A stretch of 64,000 nucleotides of DNA, taken from NCBI GenBank assembly GCA_031761405.1, contig JASEVX010000011.1, positions 18,961,008 to 19,025,007 of the forward strand, written 5' to 3'. Made by a program: the position numbers and the translations under genes. This document shows positions 10,020 through 36,829 of the stretch, piece by piece. Numbering within the stretch: position 1 is the first letter of the stretch; each line of letters starts with the position of its first letter. The notes under the pieces were generated by a model, which was given only the letters and a program-made list of their open reading frames with translations, did not search any database and was not told the origin of the DNA. This DNA is from Serripes groenlandicus (lineage: Eukaryota; Mollusca; Bivalvia; Cardiida; Cardiidae).

Positions 10020-10195
10020 AGTAAAGGCGTAATAATGCAAAGAAAGGCGTAGTAACGCGGAATAAAGGCATTATAACGCGAAAAAACAAAGGCGTATTAA
10101 CGGTAATAAAAAGCGTTATAACGCAACATTAAGGCGTACTAACGCGAAAATAAAGGCATAATAACGCTACGAAAAAGAAGAAGAAGAAGAAGAAG
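10020..10195. repeat. Degenerate ~24-bp tandem repeat plus (GAA)n
   Basis: About seven diverged units of the form AAAGGCGTAATAACGCGAAAA run from 10020 to 10170, followed by a short AAG/GAA tract to 10195. The latter replaces the left half of the neighbouring MITE-B. Confidence 0.75.
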
Positions 10196-10196
10196 A

Positions 10197-10324
10197 CAAA
10201 AATATGCATTGTTTGCCACTTAGACATTAAATTTTGCCAAATTGCCTGTTGAACGAATAATGGTGTGGTCCAATGTTCAACATGGAAGAGTCGAATTTGT
10301 GAAATTCGGCAGTGAAAGAGTTAA
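10197..10324. mobile_element. MITE-B copy 2, right half
   Basis: GCATTGTTTGCCACTTAGACATTAA...CATGGAAGAGTCGAATTT...CGGCAGTGAAAGAGTTAA matches the right half of MITE-B. The left half is missing at the GAA tract. Its TTAA lies 24 bp past the stop codon of the LU-domain gene. Confidence 0.75.
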
Positions 10325-10348
10325 GGACATAATTATATATCATAGTTT

Positions 10349-26117
<15,769 letters not shown>

Positions 26118-26203
26118 AACTGTCTCTTGACTGATGATTCAAATCGCGATCTTCAAGTCAATTTGAAGTAGGTTATCGAAATCATTGACCTTTATTCCTT
26201 TAT

Positions 26204-26424
26204 TTAACTCTCTCGCGCAGAATTGTTTAAAGTAGACTCTTCCATGTTCAAAATCGGCCGATTCTATTTTTCATATATTTAGAATTTTTGGAATATTTTA
26301 TTTAACAAAAAGGCAAACGATTGCTGATTCAGGTGAGACAGCTCGTCACGAGCCGACCGACTCACCTGAATCTGTAATGTTTGCGAAAAAACCTCAAGAT
26401 TGCCTTTGGCGCTGAAAGGGTTAA
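26204..26424. mobile_element. MITE-B copy 3, upstream of the LU-domain gene
   Basis: TTAACTCTCTCGCGCAGAATTGTTT...GACTCTTCCATG...CAGGTGAGACAGCTCGTCACGAGC...GGCGCTGAAAGGGTTAA. Reverse orientation to copy 1, TTAA at both ends. It falls in the likely promoter region of the gene. Confidence 0.85.
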
Positions 26425-26658
26425 AACTATTAAAAGGCGACATTCTGTATTTATGAAATTAATAATAATGTCTGCTTAATAGCAGACTTTTATAGCCGTA
26501 AGCTTTTGTCACAATCGTGCCCCGAGAATCGTTCAGGTTTGCATGTACGTCTACAAGGCGAAAGTGAACTATTTTGATAGATTCCACAGACACCGGCCGA
26601 TCTGGATCTTCGTATGTTGCGAATTCACAAAAGATGGTTTTCGTGTGGCGTTTTCCGT

Positions 26659-26894
26659 TTAACCCTTTTCCCAATAATATAAGACGCATGTTGACGCATC
26701 TGGAGCAGACGCCTTTTGAAAACATTGTGACAAAAAGAGAAATTGCTCAAAACGAGCAATTTCTCCTTTTGCCACAATGTTTTCAAGTTATTTTTTTAGT
26801 AATTATACCTACAATTATAGAGATCTTCCATATGTTTTAGTAGACATGTTTAAAGTCGTCTGCTGTAGATTTGTTGTATGTGGGAAAGGTTTAA
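26659..26894. mobile_element. MITE-A copy 11
   Basis: TTAACCCTTTTCCCAATA...GACGCATCTGGAGCAGACGCC, a strong core (GAGAAATTGCTCAAAACGAGCAATTTCTCC), and right end TGTGGGAAAGGTTTAA. Confidence 0.88.
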
Positions 26895-26941
26895 ACGGAT
26901 AATATTGTGTCATATTTTCGAGGATGGGTTTAAAAGGTGAA

Positions 26942-27307
26942 TTAACTATGTCACGAAGTCAAATCTTCCATGTTGAAAATTGGACCACTACATTTTTTTC
27001 ACCAAACTGGACAATTTGTAAAATATAAAGTCTAAGTGGAAAAGATTGCAGATTTCAGGTTCAGACAGCTCGTTACGAATCTGGATTGTTTGCAAAAGCC
27101 TTTAATCGCATTCGGGTTCAATCCCCCAGTCGCGGCACTACGGTCATGATGGAGTGCCCTTGGGCAAGTCACATTTTCTAGCCTAGTACTGGTTTGTTTA
27201 CCCAGGGATCATGAATAAGTCAACTGTCGCCGTGATATAACTGAACTAATGTTGAAAGCGGCGTTAAAACCCCAATAAATAAAATAAATCGCCAGCAAAA
27301 GAGTTAA
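26942..27307. mobile_element. MITE-B copy 4, split by a SINE
   Basis: TTAACTATGTCACGAAGTC...TTCCATGTTG...CAGGTTCAGACAGCTCGTTACGAATCTG...TTTGCAAAAGCC, then an S3 SINE, then GCCAGCAAAAGAGTTAA. The two MITE-B parts abut the SINE ends, so the SINE is the younger insertion. Confidence 0.75.
27107..27297 (+). mobile_element. SINE S3 inserted in MITE-B, head truncated
   Basis: Starts within the B-box region (GGGTTCAATCCCC), then GTCGCGGCACTACGGTCATGATGGAGTGCCC, and the shared tail to AACCCCAATAAATAAAATAAAT. Confidence 0.85.
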
Positions 27308-27419
27308 GGTTGGTTCTACATAGTCAGTGTGGGGAGCCACTTACTGTAGGATTGGTTTGATAAGGATGAACGCCATACATCACCATTTCGGTCATTCATA
27401 AATACATGTACGTCAAACA

Positions 27420-27708
27420 GCTACTCAGTCGGTAACGACGCGGGCTGTCAATCCAGGGGTTGTGAGTTCGAATCCCGGCTCGGCCAATTTTCTTTCCGAC
27501 GATTGACAAAAGTCAATGCGACATGCGTCATTCGTCTTCCACCAATGGGCTAAGTCTATGTGGAAAAGCAGCCAGTTGCTTGGGAAGATTGTTGTGTGGA
27601 GTACTGGTGTGAGAAAACCAGGAAATGCATGAGTAGGTGAACTGGCCGCCGTGATATAACTGAGAAATTGTTAAAAACGGCGTTAAACCCCAATCAATCA
27701 AACAGCTT
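27420..27708 (+). mobile_element. SINE S1, near full-length
   Basis: Head AGCTACTCAGTCGGTAACGACGC with GAGTTCGAATCCCGG, intact body, and tail GATATAACTGAGAAATTGTTAAAAACGGCGTTAAACCCCAATCAATCA. Closest in the window to 2878-3170, so probably a younger subfamily. Confidence 0.88.
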
Positions 27709-27761
27709 CTAGATAAGAATGTGTAATTTCGGTGTCACGAGATCAACATTCTTCCAAATAA

Positions 27762-28690
27762 GGCTTTCAAATCATGAAGTGTATATATAATCTGTTCTTT
27801 CAAACATTGATTCGATGTTGGTTTATTTACATATTTATATACTGCTCATACTTCCTGCATGGCTTGTAAGGCACCAACAACAAATGATTTCAAACTTGAG
27901 AGAAGTCGAAGCCTGGATGCTAAATTTAGTTTTGTTGAAAGTGTCCATATAGACGTGTTAGATGTTTTTAGTAATTTTTAATATAAATATATTAATTTAA
28001 TACCGTTTCAACCGTCCTTGTCATACTATAAAGCTGTCCTTGCATGTCCTTGTCATAGGGAGGATGTCACTACTATTATGGAAAAATAAGTTTCCTTTTT
28101 TTTTCTCGCCTTTTTAAATTAAGTTTAGATTTATTTATAAAAAGAATATCACTTTGAAGATTTTTTTCCTATTTGTTTTGTTTCGCTTTTTCTTTTAAAG
28201 TTAGTTATTATATTGCATTATAGGTATATTAAAAGTAGTTTTAAATATAAATATATTAATTAAACAACGTTTTAACCGTCCTTGTCATACAACAGCCGTC
28301 CTTGAAGTCCGTGTAGTCCTTGTAGTCCTTGTGGTCCTTGCAGTATTTAGTAGGAACGCTTTCATTCATGAAATATATAATCATGTTCTTTCAAACATTG
28401 ATTCGATGTTGGATTATTTACACCATACTGTACTGCCCGTTATTCCTGCATGGCTTGTAGGGCACCAATACATTCAACTCTTTATAAGGCTTTCGTTCAT
28501 GAAATATATTATATTTTCTTTCAAACATTGATTCGATGTTGGATTATTTACATCCTAATGTACTGCCCGTTATTCCTGCATGGCTTGTAGGGCACCTTGA
28601 TTCGATGTTGGATTATTTACATCCTAATGTACTGCCCATTATTCCTGCACGGGTTGTAGGTCAGCAACAAATGATTTCCACTCTTATCAC
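27762..28690. repeat. Compound repeat cluster
   Basis: A ~120-bp unit (CTTTCAAACATTGATTCGATGTTGG...TATTCCTGCATGGCTTGTAGGGCACC) occurs at about 27800, 28393, 28510 and, truncated, 28597. Between them, ATATAAATATATTAATT...CGTTT.AACCGTCCTTGTCATAC occurs twice (about 27981 and 28245), each followed by runs of a GTCCTTG hexamer/heptamer. Confidence 0.8.
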
Positions 28691-28699
28691 AAAAGGGTA

Positions 28700-29160
28700 A
28701 ACCAGACACTCCAAGAAAGACACTCCAAGAAAGACACTCCAAGAACGGACACTCCAAGAACGGACACTCCAAGAAAGACACTCCAAGAAAGACAAACCAA
28801 GAACGGACACATCAGGAAAATCCAAATGCGGACACTCCTAGAAAGACACTCCATGAACGGACTCTCCAAGAAAGGACACTTCAGGAAAGAAAAAACAAGG
28901 ACGGACAAACCAAGAACGGGCACATCAGGAAAATCCAAATGCAGACACTCCAAGAAAGACACTCCAAGAACGGACTCTCCAAGAAAGGACACTTCAGGAA
29001 AGAAAAAACAAGGACGGACAAACCAAGAACGGACACATCAGGAAAATCCAAATGCAGACACTCCAAGAAAGACACTCCAAGAACGGACTCTCCAAGAAAG
29101 GACACTTTAGGAAAGAAAATCCAAATACGGACACTCCAAGACAGACGCTCCAAGAACTGC
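28700..29160. repeat. Minisatellite arm, 113-bp higher-order unit
   Basis: A 14-15-bp base unit (ACACTCCAAGAAAGAC / ACACTCCAAGAACGG) is organised into 113-bp repeats marked by ATCAGGAAAATCCAAATGC at 28811, 28924 and 29037. It is the inverse of 29580-30045. The open frames on both strands are by-products. Confidence 0.93.
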
Positions 29161-29579
29161 AATGTTCTCTTGTTGAATGCGCAATATATATACACAATAC
29201 AATATATACAATACAATACAATTGAAACCCCGTAGACGTGTTCTTTTAAATCTACCACTTAAGGTTATCTCCGCTTCAGATGCGACACCTCAAACGGGTT
29301 GCAAATATTCGTATTGCTCAGGGTGACATACTTTGCCATCAAAAATATGCCCGTCACGTCATGAAACCCAAACCTGCAAAACATATAATTTGACGACACC
29401 GAGAACGTGTAAACTGGACTCCGCTCAAACCTTCGATTTTTCCCGCCAAAAATTCAGTGCAAAATGATATCAGTTAATAGGTGCGTTTTCATTTCGGAAT
29501 AAATCTCGATTGATTTCAATATGCGACTTCTGCGCAGAAATCATTGAAAAAGTGTTTTCAAACATTTTCCCCAAGGGTA
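29161..29579. other. Spacer between inverted minisatellite arms
   Basis: About 420 bp of ordinary sequence that would form the loop if the flanking arms paired. No exon or RNA was recognised. Confidence 0.6.
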
Positions 29580-30045
29580 GAGTGTCCGTATTTGGATTTT
29601 CCTGTTGTGTCCGTTCTTGGTTTGTCTTTCTTGAAGTGTCCTTTCTTGGAGTGTCCGTTCTTGGAGCGTCTTTCTTGGAGTGTCCGTATTTGGATTTTAT
29701 TCATGTGTCCGTTCTTGGTTTGTCCGTCCTTGTTTTTTCTTTCCTGAAGTGTCCTTTCTTGGAGAGTCCGTTCTTGGAGTGTCTCTCTTGGAGTGTCTGC
29801 ATTTGGATTTTCCTGATGTGTCCGTTCTTGGTTTGTCCGTCCTTGTTTTTTCTTTCCTGAAGTGTCCTTTCTTGGAGTGTCCATTCTTGGAGTGTCTTTC
29901 TTGGAGTGTCTGTATTTGGATTTTCCTGATGTGTCCGTTCTTGGTTTGTCTTTCTTGGAGTGTCTTTCCTTGAGTGTCCGTTCTCGGAGTGTCCATTCTT
30001 GGAGTGTCTTTCTTGGAGTGTTTTTCTTGGAGTGTCTGTGTTCTC
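29580..30045. repeat. Minisatellite arm, inverted copy
   Basis: Units TTCTTGGAGTGTCC and the marker GCATTTGGATTTTCCTGATG at about 29590, 29690, 29798 and 29908 are the reverse complement of the array at 28700-29160. Confidence 0.93.
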
Positions 30046-30383
30046 CACAAAAGGGCTATCTTCTGAACTATTCCTCAAGTCTATTTGATATGCACCAGTT
30101 CACTCACTACAATGTGGCGATAGGTGTATTTGGTCTTCCCCCATCTCACTTCCTTTGTCCAATGTAAGGAAAAGACTGCTGTGTTTTTGCAGCAACCTTT
30201 GATAGTATGTATTCGCAAGCTGTGTTGTGATTACAGAGTATACTTTATATTGGCATGTAGTCTAGTCCCCACACATTTGCACACGCCATTGTCCAAGCGA
30301 CCGACGCTCGGTTTCCAAAATAATCAAAATACATACACATGTATAGTAGTTCCTGTGTAATCGTCATTCAATCATTAACACAG

Positions 30384-30613
30384 GAATCCGCTGTGGTCGA
30401 GTGGTTAGCGTCGAGGATTTCGAAACCGGGTGTCCCGGGTTCGATCCCCTGTCGCGGCACTACGGTCATGGTGGAGTGCCCTTGGGCAAGGCCCATTTTC
30501 TAGCCTAGTACTGGTTTGTTTACCCAGGTATCATGAATAAGTGAACTGTCGCCGTGATATAACTGAAATAATGTTGAAAGCGGCGTAAAACCCCAATAAA
30601 TAAATAAATAAAC
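30384..30613 (+). mobile_element. SINE S3, full-length
   Basis: Head AATCCGCTGTGGTCGAGTGGTTAGCGTC (A box) with GGGTTCGATCCCC (B box), body CGGCACTACGGTCATGGTGG...CTAGCCTAGTACTGG, shared tail GCCGTGATATAACTGAAATAATGTTGAAAGCGGCGTAAAACCCC and a (AATA)n end. Best S3 reference here. Confidence 0.9.
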
Positions 30614-30726
30614 AATAATTAACACAGTTATCAGATTGCTTGGACGGCTAAATAGCTAACAGTGAAAATATTATTTGGTGAACACAGAAACACATGCTTA
30701 TCTTTTATCGTTGCAGGACGCCAGGA

Positions 30727-30980
30727 TCCGAGGAAGCTCAGTCGGTAACGACGTGCGCTGTCAATCAAGGAATTGTGAGTTCGAACCCCAGCTCGACCAG
30801 CAATCGACTTCCACCAATGGGCTAAATGTCTATGTGGAAAAGCAGCCAGTTGCTTGGAAAAAATGTTGTGTGTAGTGCTGGTGTGAGGAAGCCAGGAGAC
30901 ACATGAGTAAGTGAACTGGCTAACGTGATATGACTGAAAAAGCGTTTAAAACGGCGTAAAACCCTAGTCAATCTAACCGA
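30727..30980 (+). mobile_element. SINE S1, diverged
   Basis: Head GGAAGCTCAGTCGGTAACGACG with GAGTTCGAACCCC, an internally shortened body (a deletion after GACCAGCAATCGA), and tail GATATGACTGAAAAAGCGTTTAAAACGGCGTAAAACC. Confidence 0.82.
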
Positions 30981-32284
30981 GAATTGGTTTAAGTTTCTCA
31001 TCTCTTGCAAATTAACCAATTACCTGATATGCTAATACTTGTATTACACCATTCCAAAATGATCCGATCTGAAGAAATAGTTAGAAAACCTAGAAAATAA
31101 TTTTAAGATTTGAATATAGTGTAAACCATTATAGATAAACTCCTTTTTTCGCGAGTGTTTGTATTTTCAAAGATGTATCACAAATCATAAAAAGACATAG
31201 ACAACCTTACGGTTTGTATAAGGGAATCGAAGCTCACAACATAGACATTTAAATATGTATGTTTATGTCTCTGCTTACAGGTACTAATTTTGTAAGAGCT
31301 GAACAATAATGTTTTCTCATTTTACTATAACATAGACGATTTAAGTGTAAAATTATCCTTATTTGTATGTGTCTATCTTTATGTACAACCCGTTGATATT
31401 ATCAATATAATACGTTTCGTTTTCAACAGGGTTATTCGTAAGCGCATGTCCATGGGTAGCGCGAGATATTGGAGTTATTTGTAAATAGTGTTGTGAATTG
31501 GCGGGATAAGTTCATTCTACCGGACAACAGCAAGCAGTTCACATCTTGTATTCAAATAGTTCATTACTATTAACATAACTACAAGTTGCATAGAATGAGG
31601 TTTAACGTTCAAATATGTCTTTGAAAAATTGACACAGGTTTCCAGAGTTTTTTCTTTTCAATGGTTTTTCAATGGTTTTTATCTCTGGTTGTTCCTGGGC
31701 GAGATGGATTTCTTAACGTATTGCTTCTCATTTCAGATGCTTTATTTATTAGATAAACATGTTAGTTCAACATGTATTACAGGCTGCCATATTGTACTTC
31801 ACTGTTTAACTGCTTTTTGTTTAATAAATAGACTCGCCGTCTGGTATTTGCATATGGGTGTTTGTAGTTTAATTTGTTCGTTTAGAGAATGTAATGTTAT
31901 GCTTCGTGGTCTAGGCCACCAGAATGACAATGAACGATGAAGTTATGTTCGACAAGTTTGTATTCTCAAAAGCACATCTTATAGCCCGGACATTGTGGCA
32001 AGAACTGTTGGGGGTTACGCAATACAATTCCAAGGAGCATACAAGGGAAATAACTCTAAAGCATATCAAAGTGCCGTTCGTACTCCCAGTACATATATTA
32101 TTATCAATAATATTACAGAGAAGACTACGGATCATTCTATTGTGTTGAAGAAACATCTAGCACAATGTCGGATAGAAGCAATTCATTTTCCATAAGCGAT
32201 CGTTATAGCATTCATAACAATCCAAACAAACCAGAAACCTATATTCTTATATGCAATATAGCTCAAAGCGCATACTGTTGAGGT
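30981..32284. other. No supported feature
   Basis: About 1.3 kb of AT-rich sequence. Overlapping frames at 31911-32195 on both strands look mildly protein-like but match no family I know and have no clear splice sites, so no gene is called. Confidence 0.4.
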
Positions 32285-32407
32285 TTCACAGAGCTCTAGA
32301 AAGGGGCATTTTTCATATTCTAAAGTCCTTAGGATTTGGTTGAGTAATAGTAGAAATATTGTGGGGAAAAGACCTGTTCACTCCCTCTTATCTAGTCCTC
32401 TGGTTTC
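32285..32407 (-). repeat. Dispersed repeat X, copy 2
   Basis: Reverse complement of the flanks of 18653-18830 without the palindromic insert: CAGAGCTCTAGAAAGGGGCATTTTTCAT...TGGGGAAAAGACCTG...CTTATCTAGTCC. Confidence 0.7.
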
Positions 32408-32540
32408 AGATGGGTGATATTCATCTTTATAAAAGGCACTTCAACTATGACAAAATAAATATTGTCCAACGGCAGGCAACTTCAGTCTTATAAATGTGTA
32501 GTCTGGAGTTCCTTCCCCTTATTACTGTGTAAAGGGTCAG

Positions 32541-32619
32541 ACATTGTGACCAAAGACGGCTGGCTAATACGGAAAGACGTCATTGTGACCAAAGACGGCT
32601 GGCTAATACGGAAATTTAA
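32541..32619. repeat. Two tandem copies of a 39-bp unit
   Basis: CATTGTGACCAAAGACGGCTGGCTAATACGGAAA at 32542 and 32581 are identical, so this is a recent duplication. Confidence 0.92.
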
Positions 32620-32654
32620 ACATAAAATTAAACATTTGATTGACGTGTGAATCA

Positions 32655-32815
32655 CGTCCCACTACCGCATTTTGAATGACGTGTATTCCTATTTCAATGA
32701 CGTCACTTCATATTTCAGTAACGTACCCTTACCATATTTTTCCCGTCGTTTTTTTAACTGCGCATGACCATCTGCACGTATTTTCGCCGGAAAATGTGCA
32801 GGTATATAATATAAT
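32655..32815 (+). mobile_element. Dispersed repeat Y, copy 2
   Basis: GCATTTTGAATGACGTG...TTTCAATGACGTCACTTC...AACTGCGCATGACCATCTGCACG...AAAATGTGCAGGTATATAATATAATAAA. It keeps the CRE-like TGACGTCA and ends in an AT-rich tail. Confidence 0.65.
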
Positions 32816-33186
32816 AAACAAAGATGAACCTATAAAACAAATCTAACGAAGAAAGATAACAATAAGTTCCATATTAGTTCTTCTTCCATCTTTCTTCCTT
32901 TTCTAACTTCTTCAAATAATCTTTTCCATTCCAAACCTTTTTTAGAGTATATTTGAAACAAACAGATAAGCATTTATATCAAGAATGCATGATATTATAC
33001 ACAAACCAGCTCAGGCTTGAAGTTTAAACATGTATTTAGAATTGTTTTTCATTGTATATATTTAGATTTTTTTTCATTCTATGTATTTTGACATGTTTTT
33101 TGTGTGTAAATTGTGGGAAATAAATAATGAAAAAAGAAAGAAAACGTTCAGTCTTACAATTCGCAATGTGGAGTACCGATATCTCG
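32816..33186. other. No feature recognised
   Basis: AT-rich with simple T and A runs. Confidence 0.45.
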
Positions 33187-33692
33187 GGTTGATTTAAATG
33201 ATTGGGGTTTAACCCTTTCCCTCATACGACAATTCTGCAGCAGACGACTTTAAACGTATTTTGTCAAAACATAGAAAATCTCCATAATTGAATGGATAAC
33301 CTATGACAAAAAGTGGAAATCATTGTAGCAAAGATTGTGCAATTTCTTCTTTTGTCACTATGTTTTCAAAAAGCCGTCTGCTGCATAGGCGTCAGAAAGC
33401 GTCTATATGAGGGAAAAGGTTTAACGCCGCGTTTAACAATTCGTCAGTTATTTCACGGCGGCCAATTCACCTTACCGTTTGTTTACTAGCTTTCTTATAC
33501 CAGTATTTAACCCAACATACTTTTCAAGCAACTGTCTACTTTTTCCACATATATGTTTAGCCCATTTGGTGAAAGATGAACGACGCTTGGCACAGTGTCA
33601 AAAATAAGTTGGCCGAAGTGGGGGTTTGAGCTCATAACCCCTGGATTGACAGCCCGTGTCGCTACCAACCGAACATCCGGGGCTCTAGTGAA
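33187..33692 (-). mobile_element. SINE S1 split by MITE-A
   Basis: The minus-strand S1 tail GGCGTTAAACCCCAATCATTTAAATC is interrupted after its TTAA. The remainder (33425-33692) has the body and a tRNA-like head (GGTAGCGACACGGGCTGTCAATCCAGGGG). Removing 33209-33424 with one TTAA restores a continuous SINE. Confidence 0.85.
33209..33424. mobile_element. MITE-A copy 12, inside a SINE tail
   Basis: TTAACCCTTTCCCTCATACGAC...GCAGCAGACGACTTTAAACG, core shortened, then AGCCGTCTGCTGC...ATGAGGGAAAAGGTTTAA. The target TTAA belongs to the conserved SINE tail. Confidence 0.9.
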
Positions 33693-34267
33693 ACACCGTT
33701 TTTGACACTGGTGTTCCAAAAACCCTTCTTACGGGAATCCCACCACATTGGGACAAATCGTCAAGGTATGTTGGAAAAATGAAATACAGTCCAGAGTGAT
33801 ACGTCAAAAGTCTAACGTGGAAATGTATGAAGTTTAACTAATCGAATAGTAGAGCGCACAATCACAGCAACACAAAGTGTATGAACTATCCCTAACGTGA
33901 ACCCAATTTTTATACAAGAACAAGGTTCCTTTGGCAGAGATATCGAAACTTAAACGAAGCAACAGGTAACGTGCGTTCAAGTGAACGACAGGAAAAAAAT
34001 TGAAAAAAAAATCAATCAGCTCTCGCTCGGTAAGTGCCAATGTGCAAACAATTGCATACACCGGAAGTAGTATTTATTGTCATTGTAGACGAAAGATTCT
34101 TTGCGCATGTAGTAGATATGTAAAAGTTATAAAAACGTACGAAAGATGACATTAATCCGTGTAGCCGTTTGGGAGAAATGGGCTAACCCTGTCGACTGAC
34201 ACAAACGGAGTGGTTCGTGAGTCGATGAATACCACGTTTTTATACAGAAATAAGAGAAAACCCGACC

Positions 34268-34520
34268 CGCTGTGTTATGCGCTCGCCTCGGGGTGTTGGA
34301 GGTCACGCGTTCGATCTTAAGCTTGGTCATACCAAATACTTTAAACATTGTAGAAATGACTTTCCCTCCTTGGCGCTCAGGGTGTTGGGGATAAGCATTA
34401 CAACTGACTGCTGGTGTCAGGATAAATGGACCAGAAGTACTGGTAATTTACCCAGGAATAGCATGTTTTAACCGAAAAATTGTTTAAAGTGGCGTAAAAC
34501 ACTAAAAAAAATCAATCGAT
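34268..34520 (+). mobile_element. SINE S2
   Basis: Head region GCGCTCGCCTCGGGGTGTTGG with GCGTTCGATCTTAA, body TTTAAACATTGTAGAAATGAC...GGTGTCAGGATAAATGGACCAGAAGTACTGGTAATTTACCC, tail AAAATTGTTTAAAGTGGCGTAAAACACTAAAAAAAATCAATCG. Confidence 0.82.
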
Positions 34521-34723
34521 TTAATGCACAAATTGACATTATAATACAACCTAGAATAATATAGTATCACATTAGGGTCCTTTTGCATGAACATGTAATC
34601 TCTTGTTTCTCACGGCGATAAATCTTGTATTTCTCACGACGTAGTGTGAATTTCACGAGACTTCCGGTTGGTCTCGTATTGTTCACGATATCTACAATTT
34701 CACGCTACACCGGTAACTAATCA

Positions 34724-34785
34724 GGGAAATGCCGAGATATAACTGGAAACGACCGATTTAAAAGCGAAATAAAACACCATCGATA
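34724..34785 (+). mobile_element. SINE tail fragment
   Basis: CAGGGAAATGCCGAGATATAACTGGAAACGACC...AAAGCGAAATAAAACACC resembles the shared 3' tail, diverged. Confidence 0.45.
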
Positions 34786-35900
34786 CAAGTAAACGTTCAG
34801 TGGATACAATTTGGACATGTATGTTACTGGTATTGAGGTTTACAAATGAGACTGCAAAGTACATTTTTCAGTTGTCATTTTAAAAACATAGCTACACTAT
34901 TTATGAAGACATATGGCACAATGCTCGTCATGCAAAAAACAAGGGAGACAATGTACCACTGTTTAAGCCGTACTAATTGTTGACTAATTTGATTATTATC
35001 TGCTCTTGTTATCATCTTGCTAATTGGCGGAAATTACCGGACATTTGTCTAATATTCGGTATGTATACATCGATAGTGCCGCCGGAGGGCAGTAGAGAGA
35101 TACACAGGGTACTTCAACTTGGGAGTATAGGGTAATAAAACTAGGGTGTTATGATATCGATATTTTTTAATCATTTTACCAATAATTAATCGAGCCGTTT
35201 TTTTCATCATTATCAATTTCATAATACATGTACATTGTTACAGACATGGAGCCCTTTCTCTTTTATTATTCATAACGAAATAATAGTGTCAATATTGTAT
35301 ATATAATTATTCGTTCCTCCATAAGTGTGTTTCCTCTTTGCAATAGAGAGCATCAATTAACAAATTAGATCCATCAATTATGGTTTTATTTTGTTAAAAA
35401 AAAAGAGTCGAAAACAATGCAAAAAGAGTTCAAATGTCTCGTAGCAAGCAATCTCAATTATTCTAACACTGCTTTCAAATATGTGTGAACTCGAGCGTTT
35501 TAGTCCATTTGTAAATATGGCTGAGCCTAATAGAAGTAACCTCCCGTTCTAGAAAATATGAAAAATAAGTCGGAAAAACTAGACTTATTAAATTAAATTA
35601 AATACCGTAAAAATATTGTTAAAAACTAGGTATAGATCTATATGATGGTAATCGGACAAAAAGAAACAGGATAGTAAGCAACGGCCAAAAAGTAACAGTT
35701 TTTTCCCGGATAACAGGTAACAGGACAAAAGGCAACAGTTCTGATATTTTCATTTCAGGTTTAAATAATTTTTCTTTTGATTTAATACATTTATAACATA
35801 TACTAGACACATTTCAATAAATGTATTTAGAATTTATGTTTTGTTTGTACGAAACTGGACCACTGATTAGTGGTCCCAGTACGAAATTTTAACTTTATTT
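34786..35900. other. No feature recognised
   Basis: About 1.1 kb of AT-rich sequence with no supported exon, RNA gene or repeat boundary. Confidence 0.45.
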
Positions 35901-35929
35901 ATCTGAAATTGCAATGATGTTTTCCACTT

Positions 35930-36190
35930 TCCCCCACAATGTTTCTTTTTATATTTTTGAATATCTGCCAGAAAATATAATTGCGTGCACAGGAGAAATT
36001 TCTCATTATAAGCAATTTCTCCTTTTCCAATAATGTTTTCTTCAACGTTTTTTTAACATCTGACAGAAGACTAGCAACAGTTCTAATATTTGTAATAATT
36101 GTTGACAGAATATATCATTGCGTGAAAGGGAGAAATTGCTAATTATGAGCAATGTCTCTTCTCCCACACTGTTTTCCTTTCGCTTTTTCA
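35930..36190. mobile_element. Two MITE-A core fragments in tandem
   Basis: GGAGAAATTTCTCATTATAAGCAATTTCTCC at about 35990 and GGGAGAAATTGCTAATTATGAGCAATGTCTC at about 36127, without the TTAA ends. This is the only place where bare cores repeat side by side. Confidence 0.6.
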
Positions 36191-36363
36191 AACATCTTCA
36201 CACAGATATGCATAATACGTAAAATAACATTGCAAAGTGAAACAAAAATTGAGTTATATATATTTTTTGTAGATTTGTAAATAGTTTAATGTTTAATCCG
36301 ACTAAATTTTTTTGAACAATGCGAAAGGGTAAAAAACACACAGAAGTGTATCAAAATTAAAGA

Positions 36364-36432
36364 AAATCCGCCGTTGCCGTGTGGTTTGCATCGGGGATTT
36401 GGAACCGGGCGTCCCGCGTTCGATCCTCGTTT
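36364..36432 (+). mobile_element. SINE S3 head only
   Basis: AAATCCGCCGTTGCCGTGTGGTTTGCATCGGGGATTTGGAACCGGGCGTCCCGCGTTCGATCC is the S3 tRNA-like head; the body is replaced by an unrelated tandem repeat. Confidence 0.7.
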
Positions 36433-36790
36433 GTTCCTATCCACTATATGGGTGCTTTTACGCGTGGCGCGTTACGGGCGAAAATCTCCGTCCGCTCTAT
36501 ACGGCATTTGAGGCCCCACACTACCACGATCGCTGGATTTTGCATTATTAGACCAGCTTTAGACTCCTCGTTTGTACTTATGCACTCTATAGGTGCTTTT
36601 ACGTACTGAAAAAGTGTTGTCATATTTCCGTACGGAGCGCGTGGCGCGTTACATTCGAAAATCACCGTCGTTCTGTACGGTATGTTAAGCTCCCAAAATA
36701 CACCAATCGTTGGAGTGTGTGGCCTTATTAGACCTGCTACAGACTCCTCAGTTGTTCCTATGGACTTTATGGGTGCTTTTACTTACTGAA
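36424..36790. repeat. Imperfect tandem repeat, units about 150-175 bp
   Basis: CCTCGTTTGT.C.TAT.CACTATATGGGTGCTTTTACG begins at about 36424, 36571 and 36748. The units share GGCGCGTTAC and GACTCCTC. More GC-rich than the surroundings. Confidence 0.75.
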
Positions 36791-36829
36791 AAAAAACGTT
36801 TTCAGGTTTGGACGGAAAAATGCTTAAAC

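Noticed and set aside
28687..30078. Overlapping ~100-codon frames on both strands
   Set aside because: Products of the inverted minisatellite with 14-15-bp units; no start context or splicing.
31911..32195. Overlapping frames on both strands with protein-like composition
   Set aside because: Three frames compete, none matches a known family, and no splice sites or neighbours support an exon.
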